Shown here: piece by piece, positions 18,008 through 26,988 of the stretch
How positions within the stretch are numbered: position 1 is the stretch's first letter
Layout of the letters: every line of letters begins with the position of its first letter
NCBI RefSeq assembly: GCF_037811135.1
Contig: NZ_CP149130.1
Location: forward strand, 2,848,501-2,912,500
Direction of reading: 5' to 3'
DNA: 64,000 bases
DNA from: Aeromonas rivipollensis
GTDB lineage: Bacteria; Pseudomonadota; Gammaproteobacteria; Enterobacterales; Aeromonadaceae
The notes under the pieces: model-generated
Told to the model about the DNA's origin: nothing
Databases searched by the model: none
What the model saw: only the letters and a program-made list of their open reading frames with translations
Program-made: the position numbers and the translations under genes

Positions 18008-18217
18008 TCATGCCACAGGTGTGAAGCGGCTCACCACCTGCCCCTGATGCTCAATCCACTCCATGAACATGGCGACCGGACGGGCATAGACCTGTGCATC
18101 CTGCTCGGATTGGTAGACCACCAGCTGTTCCTTGGTTTCGGTGTGCAGAGCCAGGGCAAGCACTTGATAGTAACCCCCCTTGAAGTGGCGGTAGCGACCG
18201 GTTGCGGGTGCGTGCAT
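18008..18217 (-). CDS. DUF1653 family small protein
   Basis: A 69-residue protein. GRYRHFKGGYYQVLALALHT and the later QLVVYQSEQ with the segment ARPVAMFMEW are the DUF1653 signature, a small SH3-like fold of unknown function. The start ATG at 18217 is preceded by GAGG with 6-nt spacing. Single gene, convergent with grxA. A membrane or catalytic role is not suggested by sequence. Confidence 0.88.
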   Translation of the reverse strand: MHAPATGRYRHFKGGYYQVLALALHTETKEQLVVYQSEQDAQVYARPVAMFMEWIEHQGQVVSRFTPVA

Positions 18218-18576
18218 GAAGATCCTCGACGACAGGATGAAAGGACGCCCTGAGCTGCGCGTGCCCTAGGCCGGCAGCAGGGGTTGGAGCAGATTTTTAC
18301 CCCAGCCAATCGTGCCAGATGGGGTGGATAATTCAATACACTCTTGCTGCTTTATGAACCTCCCCCTCATCTTTCACTAGTCTCTCGCGAGACAGGCAAA
18401 CGATCCTGCTGAATTTAACAGACTGGCAACCCTGTTTCAGGGGTAAATATCAGGGATTTATTCCATAAATTAGATTGTTCTAGCATTCAATTCTGTGAAG
18501 AATAGGGGTAGAGAAATTTGATACTAAAAAAAGCTTTTCTGCCAACGCGCCCCCAGGGGAAGGAATCACGCTCACC
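18218..18576. other. Divergent regulatory region of the DUF1653 gene and alaA
   Basis: 359 bp without a gene. It becomes AT-rich after 18330. A 10-bp palindrome TCTCGCGAGA lies at 18383-18392. A weak promoter-like pair TTGTTC-17-AAGAAT lies near 18476-18504 upstream of alaA. No Lrp site can be asserted by eye. Confidence 0.35.
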
Positions 18577-19791
18577 ATGTTCACTATCGACAAGTCGCAC
18601 AAGCTCGACGATGTCTGCTATGACATTCGCGGCCCGGTGCATAAAGAGGCCCGCCGTCTCGAGGACGAAGGCCACCGCATCATCAAGCTCAACATCGGCA
18701 ACCCGGCCCCGTTCGGTTTCGATGCGCCTGAAGAGATCATCAAGGATGTGATCCTCAACATGCCCCAGAGCCAGGGCTACTGCGACTCCAAGGGGCTCTT
18801 CTCGGCCCGCAAGGCGGTGATGCAGTACTACCAGCAAAAGGGGATGCGCAAGGTCGACATCGACGACATCTACATCGGCAATGGCGCCAGCGAGCTCATC
18901 GTGATGGCCATGCAGGCGCTGCTCAACAACGGCGACGAGATGCTGGTGCCCTCCCCCGACTACCCGCTCTGGACCGCCGCCGTCACCCTCTCCGGTGGCC
19001 ATGCGGTGCACTACCGCTGCGATGAAGGGGCTGACTGGCATCCGGATCTCGACGACATCCGCGCCCGCATCACCCCGCGCACCCGCGGCCTGGTGCTGAT
19101 CAACCCGAACAACCCTACCGGCGCCGTCTACGGCAGCGAATTCCAGCTGGAACTGATCGAGATCGCCCGCCAGCACAACCTCATCATCTTCGCCGACGAG
19201 ATCTACGACAAGATCCTCTACGACGACATCTCCCACACCAGCGTCTGCACCCAGTGTGACGATGTGATGGTGGTGACCTTCAACGGCCTCTCCAAGGCCT
19301 ACCGCGCCTGCGGCTTCCGCCAGGGCTGGATGGTCATCACCGGGCCCAAGGGCCGTGCCAGGGGCTACATTGAAGGGCTGGAGATGCTGGCCTCCATGCG
19401 GCTCTGTGCCAACGTGCCCATGCAGCACGCCATCCAGACCGCGCTGGGTGGCTACCAGAGCATCAACGAGCTGATCCTGCCGGGCGGCCGCCTGCGCCGC
19501 CAGCGGGACAAGGCATGGGAGCTGCTCAACGAGATCCCCGGGGTCTCCTGCGTCAAGCCCAAGGGGGCGCTCTACATGTTCCCGCGCCTCGATCCCAAGG
19601 TGTATGACATCCGCGACGACCAGAAGATGGTGTTCGACCTGTTGCAGCAAGAGAAGCTCTTGCTGGTGCAGGGCACCGGCTTCAACTGGCCGGCACCGGA
19701 TCACTTCCGGCTGGTGTTCCTGCCCCGGGAAGAGGAGCTGGAAGAGGCCATAGGCCGCCTCGCCCGCTTCCTCAAGGGCTACAAGCAGTAA
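18577..19791 (+). CDS. alaA: Glutamate-pyruvate (alanine) transaminase AlaA
   Basis: A 404-residue PLP-dependent class I aminotransferase making alanine from pyruvate and glutamate. It is very close to E. coli AlaA (YfbQ). Recognisable parts are KLNIGNPAPFGFDAPEEI, the substrate region NPNNPTGAVYG, the PLP Schiff-base Lys240 in TFNGLSKAYRACGFRQGW and a C-terminal HFRLVFLPREEEL. A GGGGAAGGA sequence precedes the ATG with a somewhat long spacing. Monocistronic, ending at a bidirectional terminator. Confidence 0.95.
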   Translation: MFTIDKSHKLDDVCYDIRGPVHKEARRLEDEGHRIIKLNIGNPAPFGFDAPEEIIKDVILNMPQSQGYCDSKGLFSARKAVMQYYQQKGMRKVDIDDIYIGNGASELIVMAMQALLNNGDEMLVPSPDYPLWTAAVTLSGGHAVHYRCDEGADWHPDLDDIRARITPRTRGLVLINPNNPTGAVYGSEFQLELIEIARQHNLIIFADEIYDKILYDDISHTSVCTQCDDVMVVTFNGLSKAYRACGFRQGWMVITGPKGRARGYIEGLEMLASMRLCANVPMQHAIQTALGGYQSINELILPGGRLRRQRDKAWELLNEIPGVSCVKPKGALYMFPRLDPKVYDIRDDQKMVFDLLQQEKLLLVQGTGFNWPAPDHFRLVFLPREEELEEAIGRLARFLKGYKQ

Positions 19792-19803
19792 GCAAGGCCC
19801 ATG

Positions 19804-19829
19804 AAAAAGGCTCCCTCGGGAGCCTTTTT
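19804..19829. terminator. Bidirectional terminator between alaA and the YfcC-family gene
   Basis: An 11-bp stem (19804-19814 with 19819-19829), loop CTCG, with A-run and T-run outer arms, between convergent genes. Confidence 0.92.
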
Positions 19830-19856
19830 GTTATCTGTCGTTTTTCATCCGTGCCA

Positions 19857-21332
19857 TCAGCCGTGGAGCAGGGTACCGGCCACCAGCACCCCCATGGTGA
19901 TGAGGGCCACGCCGATGATGAAGGGCAGCACCCAGCGCACGAAGCGATCGTAGGGGATCCTGGCGAGCGCCAGACCGGCCACCAGATGGGCAGCGGTGGG
20001 AGCGAACAGGTTGATCCAGCCGGAGGCGGACTGATAGGCGGTGATCACCAGATCCCGGGAGATGCCGGAGAAGTCCGCCAGTGGCCCCATCAGAGGCATG
20101 GACACGGTCGCCAGCCCCGAGGTGGAGGGGATGAAGAAGCTCAGTATGATGTGCACCAGATAGGCCATCAGGATGAAGACCGACGAGGAGAGCCCGGTCA
20201 CCAGCCCTTCGGCCCAGTGCAATATGGTGTCGATGATGACGCCCTGCTCCATCACCACATAGATGCCGCGCGCCACCGCCACCACCAGCGCCACCCCGAT
20301 GAGATCCCGCGCCCCGTTGAGGAAGGTCGCGACGTAGTTGGACTCCGGCATGCGGTTGATCAGCGCGATCAGGATGGAGGCGCTGAAGAACAGGGTGGAG
20401 AGCTCGTCAAACCACCAGCCAAGGGTTGGCAGGAAATCGATACCCAGATCGGACCAGGGCACCACCGCATAGATCATCAGCAGGAAGGTGCCGAAGAACA
20501 CCAGCATGGTGAGCTTCTGCTTGCCGCTGAAGGCAAGATTGCCGCTCTTCATCTGGGAGAATTCGTCGTCATAGGCGATGTCGGCCAGCACGGAGCGGGA
20601 CTTGTCCTGCTGCACCTGCTTGGCGTAGCGCATCACGAACCAGGAGGCGAAGATCACCAGCAGCAGCCACTGGATGACCCTAAGCCCAATCCCCTCGCCG
20701 ATGGGGATACCCGCAAAACCGGAGGCGATGCCGGTGGCAAAGGGGTTGACGGTGGAGGCGAGCACCCCGACCCCGGAGCCGAGCAAGATGATCCCCGCCG
20801 CCACCATGCGATCGAAGCCCGCCGCCATCATGACCGGCACTATGAGCGCCCAGAAAGCCACCGTCTCCTCCGCCATGCCGAAGGTGGAGCCACCGAGGGC
20901 AAAGAGAGCGATCAGCACCGGGATCAGCAGTCGCTCGCGCCCGGCAAAGGCGCGCACTATGGCTCCCACCCCGGCATCGAGCGCCCCGCTCTGCATGGTC
21001 ACCGCCAGGAAGCCGCCGATGATGAGCACGAAGAGCGCCACGTCGGCCGCCTTGTGAAAGCCCTGAATAGGGGCCTTGAGCACCTCGAATACCCCTTGGG
21101 GCCGGGAAGGCAACTCTGTGTAGCTGCCGGGCACCGGCAGCAGCCGCTCGCCGCCGCTATAGTCGGCCACGGCCGCCGCCGCCACCGGCTGCTGGGTCTT
21201 GGCGGTCACATAGTTGTACTTGCCCGCCGGCAGCACCCAGGTGAGGGCCGCCATCAGGGCGATGATGATGAAAAGCAGGGTATAGACAGTGGGGAGTTGG
21301 CGCTTCTTGGGCGCCTCATTTGGAGTGGTCAT
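19857..21332 (-). CDS. yfcC: YfcC-family carrier (DcuC/ArcD-type membrane transporter)
   Basis: A 491-residue membrane protein with about 12 helices in the C4-dicarboxylate/basic amino acid carrier superfamily (PF03606). YfcC-like features are LPTVYTLLFIIIALMAALTW, VLPAGKYNY near the N-terminus, GSTFGMAEETVAFW, STVNPFATGIASGFAGIP, and IPSTSGLATVSMPLMGPLAD near the C-terminus. Family members are annotated as basic amino acid antiporters or short-chain fatty acid transporters; the substrate here cannot be decided. The start M is followed by a Lys/Arg-rich cytosolic lead. It stands alone, convergent with alaA, and is separated from fabV by two hairpins. Confidence 0.85.
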   Translation of the reverse strand: MTTPNEAPKKRQLPTVYTLLFIIIALMAALTWVLPAGKYNYVTAKTQQPVAAAAVADYSGGERLLPVPGSYTELPSRPQGVFEVLKAPIQGFHKAADVALFVLIIGGFLAVTMQSGALDAGVGAIVRAFAGRERLLIPVLIALFALGGSTFGMAEETVAFWALIVPVMMAAGFDRMVAAGIILLGSGVGVLASTVNPFATGIASGFAGIPIGEGIGLRVIQWLLLVIFASWFVMRYAKQVQQDKSRSVLADIAYDDEFSQMKSGNLAFSGKQKLTMLVFFGTFLLMIYAVVPWSDLGIDFLPTLGWWFDELSTLFFSASILIALINRMPESNYVATFLNGARDLIGVALVVAVARGIYVVMEQGVIIDTILHWAEGLVTGLSSSVFILMAYLVHIILSFFIPSTSGLATVSMPLMGPLADFSGISRDLVITAYQSASGWINLFAPTAAHLVAGLALARIPYDRFVRWVLPFIIGVALITMGVLVAGTLLHG

Positions 21333-21419
21333 AGCTTCCGTTCCTCGGCAATGCCTTCAATGTTCCGATCAGCGCAAGACTAGCGGGTTTGATATGGGAA
21401 AAAGGTGATCGCTGATAAT

Positions 21420-21446
21420 AAAATTCCGCAACTTGGCGGAATTTTT
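21420..21446. repeat. AT-flanked palindrome between yfcC and fabV
   Basis: A 10-bp perfect inverted repeat (21420-21429 with 21436-21445) separated by AACTTG. Its A/T-rich arms would act as a terminator in either direction, but fabV already has a stronger one next to it. An operator upstream of yfcC is the alternative. Confidence 0.45.
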
Positions 21447-21450
21447 GACA

Positions 21451-21477
21451 AAAAAACAGGGCCCCGCAGGGCCCTGT
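21451..21477 (-). terminator. Rho-independent terminator after fabV
   Basis: A 9-bp stem (21456-21464 with 21469-21477), loop CGCA, followed on the minus strand by a T-run, 17 bp after the fabV stop. Confidence 0.92.
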
Positions 21478-21494
21478 CTTCACTTGGGTCAGAC

Positions 21495-22688
21495 TCAGAG
21501 CTCGACCACATCGAATGTCACGTCCGGATTCACATCCGCATCGTAATCGACCTCGTCCAGTCCGAAACCGAACAGGCGCAGGAACTCCTGCTTGTAGCCG
21601 GCGTAGTCGGTGAGCTCACAGAGGTTCTCGGTGGTGATGGAGGGCCAGAGATCGCGGCAGGTCTGCTGCACGTCTTCACGCAACTCCCAGTCATCCATAC
21701 GGATACGGGCCTGCTCGTCCAGCGCCATGTCGGACGTGTAGAGACGGGTGCGCAGCATGCGATCCACCTGCTCCATGCAGCCTTCGTGGATGCCCTTCTC
21801 CTTCATGATCTTGAAGGCCATGGAGATATAGAGCGGCATGACCGGAATGGCGCTCGATGCCTGGGTCACCACGGATTTCAGCACGGCCACGTGGGCGGTG
21901 CCGCCCTTGGCAGCCAGATCGCCACGGATGGCGGTAGCGGCGCGATCCAGATCTTCCTTGGCGCGGCCCAGGGTGCCATGCCAGTAGATGGGCCAGGTCA
22001 GATCGGTGCCGATGTAGGAGTAAGCCACGGACTTGGCGCCCTCGGCCAGTACGCCTGCATCACGCAGGGCAGCCATCCACAGCTCCCAGTCCTGACCGCC
22101 CATGACGGTGATGGTGCTCTGGATCTCTTCCTCGTTCGCCGGCTCGACGGTGGCGGTGATGATCTGATCCTTGTTGGTGTCGATGGCGGTGGAGGTGTAG
22201 ACCTCGCCGATGGGTTTGAGGGCTGAGCGCACCACTTCGCCGGTGTCCGGCATCTTGCGCACCGGAGAGGCCAGGGAGTAGACCACCAGATCGATTTGAC
22301 CCAGATCCTGCTTGATGAGCTCGATCACCTTGGCGCGGCACTCGTGGGAGAAGGCATCGCCGTTGACGCTCTTGGCGTAGAGACCAGCCTCTTTGGCGGC
22401 CTTGTCGAAGGCGGCGGAGTTGTACCAGCCGGCGGAGCCCGTCTTGGTCTCGGAGCTCGGCTTTTCGAAGAAGACGCCAATGGTGGCGGCGCCGCTACCG
22501 AAGGCAGTGGCAATCCGGGAGGCCAGACCATAACCGGTGGAGGCGCCGATCACCAGTACCTTCTTGGGACCATTCTCGATGGTGCCCTTGGCCTGGGTGT
22601 AAGCAATCTGGCGACGAACATTGGCTTCACAACCGACCGGGTGAGTGGTGGTGCAGATAAAGCCGCGAACCTTGGGTTTGATAATCAT
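21495..22688 (-). CDS. fabV: Trans-2-enoyl-ACP reductase FabV
   Basis: A 397-residue NADH-dependent enoyl-ACP reductase that completes each fatty-acid elongation cycle. FabV enzymes are naturally insensitive to triclosan. The N-terminus [20 protein letters not shown] and the nucleotide loop [17 protein letters not shown] are diagnostic. The catalytic motif Tyr235-x8-Lys244 ([10 protein letters not shown]) has the same numbering as characterised FabV proteins. A longer reading to 22739 is rejected because the family starts at MIIKPKV. The Shine-Dalgarno is weak (GAG about 8 nt upstream). I do not see a fabI gene in the window; whether this is the sole enoyl reductase cannot be judged. Confidence 0.96.
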   Translation of the reverse strand: MIIKPKVRGFICTTTHPVGCEANVRRQIAYTQAKGTIENGPKKVLVIGASTGYGLASRIATAFGSGAATIGVFFEKPSSETKTGSAGWYNSAAFDKAAKEAGLYAKSVNGDAFSHECRAKVIELIKQDLGQIDLVVYSLASPVRKMPDTGEVVRSALKPIGEVYTSTAIDTNKDQIITATVEPANEEEIQSTITVMGGQDWELWMAALRDAGVLAEGAKSVAYSYIGTDLTWPIYWHGTLGRAKEDLDRAATAIRGDLAAKGGTAHVAVLKSVVTQASSAIPVMPLYISMAFKIMKEKGIHEGCMEQVDRMLRTRLYTSDMALDEQARIRMDDWELREDVQQTCRDLWPSITTENLCELTDYAGYKQEFLRLFGFGLDEVDYDADVNPDVTFDVVEL

Positions 22689-22987
22689 AGGGGTCTCGGA
22701 TCCGTTAAATGGATGAAATCGGGGCATAAGATACCTCATTGTGGCCCGCTATGGTGCTCTGATGTGTTGAACTGCGGGGAAAACCGGCCAAAATCCCGCC
22801 GTTTGTCACCTCAATCCACACCCCACATGCCAATCGCCAGATACCGGTGGAGGAACCAGGGCGCCCGGGGAGTGGCGACACGACAGGGGAAAGGGCCGGA
22901 TCCATGCTGGCGGCGTCGATGCCGTGGCCGATTGTCTGGCCGGGGCCCATGTACTACTGTGCAAAGAGAGGATTCAAGGAGGAGTCT

Positions 22988-23443
22988 ATGACACGCATGC
23001 TGATCATCTCGCTTGGCTGTCTGGTTGCCGTCACCGCCCCGGTCGCCCGTGCCGATGTCTATCAATGCACCCGCAACGGCCAGATCACCTTCAGCGACAT
23101 CCCCTGCAGCAGTGACGCCAAGCCGCTGCCGCTCAATATCTACACCCCCTCCCCCGAGGAGGTCGAGAGGGCCACCAGACAGATCCGGGAGATCGAAGAG
23201 AACCTGGCCAGCGGCCAGAAGCAGCGCCAGATAGACGCGCTTCGCGCCGAGATGGAGGCAAAGAAGCAGCAGATGAACCGTGAGATAGCCGGTGAGCGCA
23301 ATGAACAGACGGCGACGACGACCGAGACGAGCGATCTCGAGGGCAGAATACGCTCTCCCGGGGTGCAGGCCGTGACCCGCCAATACCAGAACGAGATGGA
23401 GGCGCTGAACAAGAAGATAAACACCCTCCAGCAGTCAAAATAA
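22988..23443 (+). CDS. DUF4124 domain periplasmic protein
   Basis: A 151-residue secreted protein. The signal peptide MTRMLIISLGCLVAVTAPVARA is followed by DVYQCTRNGQITFSDIPC, the DUF4124 signature, in which the paired cysteines probably form a disulfide. The rest is a charged alpha-helical region likely to form a coiled coil (residues ~55-105 and ~130-150). Function unknown. The ATG at 22988 is fixed by a near-perfect Shine-Dalgarno, AAGGAGGAG, 3-4 nt upstream and by the signal peptide; a longer frame from 22847 is not needed. The 299-bp region upstream (22689-22987) shows nothing else I can support. Confidence 0.85.
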   Translation: MTRMLIISLGCLVAVTAPVARADVYQCTRNGQITFSDIPCSSDAKPLPLNIYTPSPEEVERATRQIREIEENLASGQKQRQIDALRAEMEAKKQQMNREIAGERNEQTATTTETSDLEGRIRSPGVQAVTRQYQNEMEALNKKINTLQQSK

Positions 23444-23754
23444 TCCCCTCCTCCTGCCCTGTGCACAGACCCGTTTTTCACAAAATGGATCCACTGCCCG
23501 CACAGTGACACCAAAGGGTCACACAACCATCAGTGCCAATGAGGTCGCCTTCATGCCAATATCAGACTTGGCCGGCTGCGCGCCTGTATCCGGCCAGGAT
23601 CAACCTCCGTTAGATACCTGATTGCAGGAGGGAAATTCATCAGGATTGAAATTAAATATTCAAAAAGTTGATTCGGAGTCGATGAAGCTTCATCAGGCAG
23701 CAATGCTATTGTTAATCCACTCAGATTACTGTCGGTCTGTCATTCAAGGGTCTC
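23444..23754. other. Intergenic region upstream of the soluble chemoreceptor
   Basis: About 310 bp without a supported gene. The base composition shifts to AT-rich near 23640-23740, as expected for a promoter region. I see no convincing sigma-70 or sigma-28 pair and no terminator with a T-run after the DUF4124 gene. Confidence 0.35.
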
Positions 23755-23769
23755 ATGGAGGAGCTCCGT

Positions 23770-25068
23770 ATGTTCTGGAATCACAAAGCAAGCAAGGAAG
23801 CGAATGAACAGGTAGCGAGGATGGCGGAGCTGGGTGCTTTCGAGCAGGCCATCCAGTCCCAGGTGCCTTTCATCCAGTTTACCCCGGCGGGCATGGTCAC
23901 CTTCGTCAACGACCTCTTCCTGAAGATCGTGGGCTTCCAGCGTGAGGAGGTGATTGGCAAGCACCACAGCACGCTCTGCTTCCCGGAGGACGTCAAGACC
24001 CGTGATTACGAGAGCCTGTGGCAGGATCTGCGCAGCGGCATCTCCCGCAACGGCCGCTTCATCCGCCAGTCGAAGTCGGGCAAGGCTATCTGGCTGGAGG
24101 CCACCTATTTTCCCATCATGATCGATGGCAAGGTGGCACGCATCGCCAAGGTCGCCTCGGACGTGACCCAGCAGCAGTCCTCCCTGGAGCGCACCCAGGC
24201 CCTGCTGGCGGCGCTGGACAAGTCGCTGGCGGTGATCGATTTCCAGCCGGACGGCACCGTCATCACCGCCAACCAGAACTTCCTCCACTGCTTCGGCTAC
24301 CGGCTGGAAGAGGTGGTCGGCAAACACCACCGCCAGTTCTGCGATCCGGAGTTTTATCAGAAAAACCCCAACTTCTGGCACGATCTCGGCTCGGGGGACA
24401 TCAAGTCCGGGCTCTTCATGCGCCTTGGCCACCGCGGGGAGAAGATCTGGCTGGAGGCGACCTACAACCCCATCTTCAACCACGAGGGCAAGGTGGTCAA
24501 AATCATCAAGCTGGCGAGCGACATCACGGAGCGGGTGGAAAAATCCATCTCCACCCGGGAAGCGGCCCAGAAAGCCTGTGCCATCGCCAGCGAAACAGTC
24601 GCCAGTGCCGCCAAGGGGCGCGAGGTGATCGACAAGGTGCTGGAGACCTCCTCCCACATCAACACCTCGGTCAACGAGGTGAGCAAACAGATAGATCTGC
24701 TCAATCAGCAATCCAAGAGCATAGAGTCCATCATCTCCACCATCAGCGGCATCGCGGATCAGACCAACCTGCTGGCCCTCAATGCCGCCATAGAGGCGGC
24801 CAGGGCCGGCGAGCAGGGCCGGGGGTTTGCGGTGGTCGCCGACGAGGTGAGGCAGCTGGCGGCCAGAACCTCGACCTCCACCAACGAGATCGTCTCCGTC
24901 ATCAAGCACAACTCCGACATCACCTCCAAGATCACCCAGACCGTTTCCGTCGTCTCAGGCAAGGCGGTGGCGGGGCAGGATCAGGCCAACATCATCGCCG
25001 ACGTCATCAAGGAGATCATCGAAGACGCCAACTCCGTCTCGGACACCGTCAAGAGTCTCTCCATCTGA
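23770..25068 (+). CDS. Soluble PAS-PAS methyl-accepting chemotaxis protein (BdlA-like)
   Basis: A 432-residue cytosolic chemoreceptor with no membrane helix. Two PAS domains (~25-140 and ~145-265) share the motif EEVVGKHH and end in VASDVTQQ and [11 protein letters not shown]. An MCP signalling domain follows, with the hairpin [20 protein letters not shown]. The architecture and size match Pseudomonas BdlA, a biofilm-dispersal receptor, and Aer-like redox sensors; PAS pockets may hold haem or FAD, not decidable here. The ATG at 23770 is chosen over 23755 because GGAGGAG lies 6 nt before it and would fall inside the longer version. The C-terminus lacks an NWETF-type CheR tether. Confidence 0.9.
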   Translation: MFWNHKASKEANEQVARMAELGAFEQAIQSQVPFIQFTPAGMVTFVNDLFLKIVGFQREEVIGKHHSTLCFPEDVKTRDYESLWQDLRSGISRNGRFIRQSKSGKAIWLEATYFPIMIDGKVARIAKVASDVTQQQSSLERTQALLAALDKSLAVIDFQPDGTVITANQNFLHCFGYRLEEVVGKHHRQFCDPEFYQKNPNFWHDLGSGDIKSGLFMRLGHRGEKIWLEATYNPIFNHEGKVVKIIKLASDITERVEKSISTREAAQKACAIASETVASAAKGREVIDKVLETSSHINTSVNEVSKQIDLLNQQSKSIESIISTISGIADQTNLLALNAAIEAARAGEQGRGFAVVADEVRQLAARTSTSTNEIVSVIKHNSDITSKITQTVSVVSGKAVAGQDQANIIADVIKEIIEDANSVSDTVKSLSI

Positions 25069-25086
25069 GCCAGGGGTGCGCCATCC

Positions 25087-25121
25087 AATAACAACGCGGG
25101 GCCAGGCCCCGCGTTGTTATT
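25087..25121. terminator. Bidirectional terminator between the chemoreceptor and a small gene
   Basis: A 15-bp perfect stem (25087-25101 with 25107-25121), loop CCAGG, with A/T-rich outer arms, between convergent genes. Confidence 0.92.
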
Positions 25122-25137
25122 TGTCATCCAAGAGGCG

Positions 25138-25335
25138 TCAATCTTCCCCCTGCAGATAGCGCCTCGCCTCCTCGTCGGCCTGATCCAGGGCAAGATCCCA
25201 CAACTCGGCAATGCACAGCCCCTCCTCCCCCACCGCCGCTTCCTCCAGGGCCTCCAGGGCCCTGGCATCGGTCAGGGTAAAAGGGTGGTGGCTCAACAAG
25301 GTCTTGGCCTCGGCCAGCAACTTCATGTCGCTCAT
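25138..25335 (-). CDS. Small acidic protein of unknown function
   Basis: A 65-residue protein, very acidic and mostly helical by composition (AEAKTLLSHHPFTLTDARAL, then EEAAVGEEGLCIAELWDLAL, then EEARRYLQGED). I do not recognise a family. It is supported by a strong Shine-Dalgarno, AAGGAG, 7 nt before the ATG at 25335. It also has a terminator just past its stop, and it ends cleanly between two genes. No signal peptide or membrane helix. An overlapping Gly-rich frame on the same strand is a shadow. The two helical halves could form a helical hairpin that binds a partner, but that is speculation. Confidence 0.65.
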   Translation of the reverse strand: MSDMKLLAEAKTLLSHHPFTLTDARALEALEEAAVGEEGLCIAELWDLALDQADEEARRYLQGED

Positions 25336-25396
25336 GGTGTGGCTCCTTCATGGCCAGCATAGGTCCCTGTCCAGACTGTAGCCGATCGGGGGGAGA

Positions 25397-26293
25397 TCAA
25401 CTCTGGGCGGCGGCGCTGCGCACCCGGTTTTTGCCCCCGGGCAACTGACCGACCCCGATGCCGGCCAGCACGGCGACGCAGGCCACCCATTGCAAGGCGC
25501 CCAGCGTCTCCCCCAGCAGCAGATAGGCGAGCAGCAGGGTAAAGACAGGGATGAGGTTCACATAGGCGGCCGCCAGGGTCACCTTCACCTGAGTTACCGA
25601 CCAGTTGTAGAGCAGGTAGGCGCCAAGCGTCACGAAGGCACCGAGAAAGAAGATGACCCCCATGTCCTGCCAGTTCCAGTCCGCGGGCCAGGGGGCACTG
25701 AAGGCGAAGGGGGCGAAGAAGAGGGTGCCGACGAAGGCTTGCAGGGCGGTCAGGGTCATGACGCCATAACGGCTGGAGAGCTTCTTGAACACCACTGAGT
25801 AAGTGGCGGCGCAGAGCATGGCCCCCATCTCCAGGCTGTTGCCGAGCAGGGCGTTGGGGGCAAACTCATCCGCCCCCTCGGCCAGCCCAAGCAGGGCGAT
25901 GCCGCAGATGGCGATGGCGAAACCCAGCAGCTGGCGGCGGCTCACCCGCTCCCTCAACAGCACGAAGGCCACCAGGGCCACCATCAGGGGCAGCAGCGCA
26001 CAGACCATGCCCGCCTGGCCGGCACTGGTGTAGCGCAGGGCGTTGACCTCCAGCAGGAAATAGAGACAGGGCTCCAGGGCGCCCATCAGGGCCAGCCAGC
26101 GCCAATCCCCCTTCTGGTAGCTGAACCGGCCAAGCTGACGATAGCAGAGCAGCCAGCAGCAGGAGGCCACCAACATCCGCATGAAGAGCACCTGGCCGAA
26201 GGACCAGACCTCCAGCACATGTTTGAGGGCGATGAAGGAGCTGGACCAAAGCAGCATGGCCAGGGTGAGGGTCAATATGGGTAGCGGGCGCAC
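25397..26293 (-). CDS. EamA-family (DMT superfamily) metabolite exporter
   Basis: A 298-residue inner-membrane protein with ten predicted helices in two EamA repeats (PILTLTLAMLLWSSSFIALK to about residue 130, and MGAMLCAATYSVVFKKLSSR onward). Family members export amino acids or other metabolites; the substrate here is unknown. I chose a GTG start at 26293 because GGAGG lies 4 nt upstream and the first helix begins there. An in-frame ATG at 26356 would add 21 residues not expected in this family. The C-terminus is basic and cytosolic. The gene is divergent from rsxA. Confidence 0.85.
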   Translation of the reverse strand: MRPLPILTLTLAMLLWSSSFIALKHVLEVWSFGQVLFMRMLVASCCWLLCYRQLGRFSYQKGDWRWLALMGALEPCLYFLLEVNALRYTSAGQAGMVCALLPLMVALVAFVLLRERVSRRQLLGFAIAICGIALLGLAEGADEFAPNALLGNSLEMGAMLCAATYSVVFKKLSSRYGVMTLTALQAFVGTLFFAPFAFSAPWPADWNWQDMGVIFFLGAFVTLGAYLLYNWSVTQVKVTLAAAYVNLIPVFTLLLAYLLLGETLGALQWVACVAVLAGIGVGQLPGGKNRVRSAAAQS

Positions 26294-26342
26294 AATGCCT
26301 CCATGAATTGGGCACCCGAATAATAACCATACGGCCTTGCGG

Positions 26343-26371
26343 TTGTCTAAAGGCACCTAACATCAGATAAT
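26343..26371 (+). promoter_or_regulatory. Candidate sigma-70 promoter of the rsx operon
   Basis: TTGTCT (26343-26348), 17-bp spacer, GATAAT (26366-26371), 34 bp before the rsxA start. Good spacing and -10. Confidence 0.6.
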
Positions 26372-26404
26372 ACTGCCGCCTTCACACCGGAAAACCCATC
26401 GTCA

Positions 26405-26986
26405 ATGACTGAGTACCTGCTTTTACTGGTCAGTACCGTGCTGATCAACAACTTCGTGCTGGTGAAGTTTCTCGGCCTCTGCCCCTTCATGGGCGTCTCT
26501 GGCAAGCTGGAAACCGCCATCGGCATGGGACTGGCCACCACCTTCGTGATGACGCTCGCCAGCGCCTGCTCCTATCTGATGGAGCACTACATCCTGATCC
26601 CGCTGGACATCGCCTATCTGCGCACCCTGGGCTTCATCCTGGTGATCGCCGTGGTGGTGCAGTTCACCGAGATGGTGATCCGCAAGAGCAGCCCGACCCT
26701 CTATCGCCTGCTCGGCATCTTCCTGCCCCTCATCACCACCAACTGTGCCGTGCTGGGCGTCGCGCTGCTGAGCATCAACGAGCGCCACAACTTCATCCAG
26801 AGCATCATTTACGGCTTCGGGGCTGCCTGCGGTTTCTCGCTGGTGCTGATCCTCTTTGCCGCCATGCGTGAGCGTCTGGTGGCCGCCGATGTGCCAGCCC
26901 CCTTCCGCGGCGTCTCCATCGCCATGGTCACCGCCGGCCTGATGTCGCTGGCCTTCATGGGCTTTACCGGCCTCATCAAGATATAA
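26405..26986 (+). CDS. rsxA: Electron transport complex subunit RsxA (RnfA)
   Basis: A 193-residue integral membrane subunit with six helices, nearly identical in pattern to E. coli Rsx[58 protein letters not shown]. Cys residues in the first and fourth helices (LGLCPF, TTNCAV) hold a membrane-embedded [2Fe-2S] centre shared with RsxE. The complex couples NADH and ferredoxin redox chemistry to ion movement and, in E. coli, keeps SoxR reduced. First gene of rsxABCDGE-nth. Only 2 bp separate it from rsxB. Confidence 0.97.
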   Translation: MTEYLLLLVSTVLINNFVLVKFLGLCPFMGVSGKLETAIGMGLATTFVMTLASACSYLMEHYILIPLDIAYLRTLGFILVIAVVVQFTEMVIRKSSPTLYRLLGIFLPLITTNCAVLGVALLSINERHNFIQSIIYGFGAACGFSLVLILFAAMRERLVAADVPAPFRGVSIAMVTAGLMSLAFMGFTGLIKI

Positions 26987-26988
26987 CC

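Noticed and set aside
19851-21383. 510-codon plus-strand frame opposite yfcC
   Set aside because: Gly/His/Asp-rich shadow of a membrane transporter gene.
23622-23807. 61-codon frame before the soluble chemoreceptor
   Set aside because: It overlaps the chemoreceptor start in another frame and has no family resemblance.
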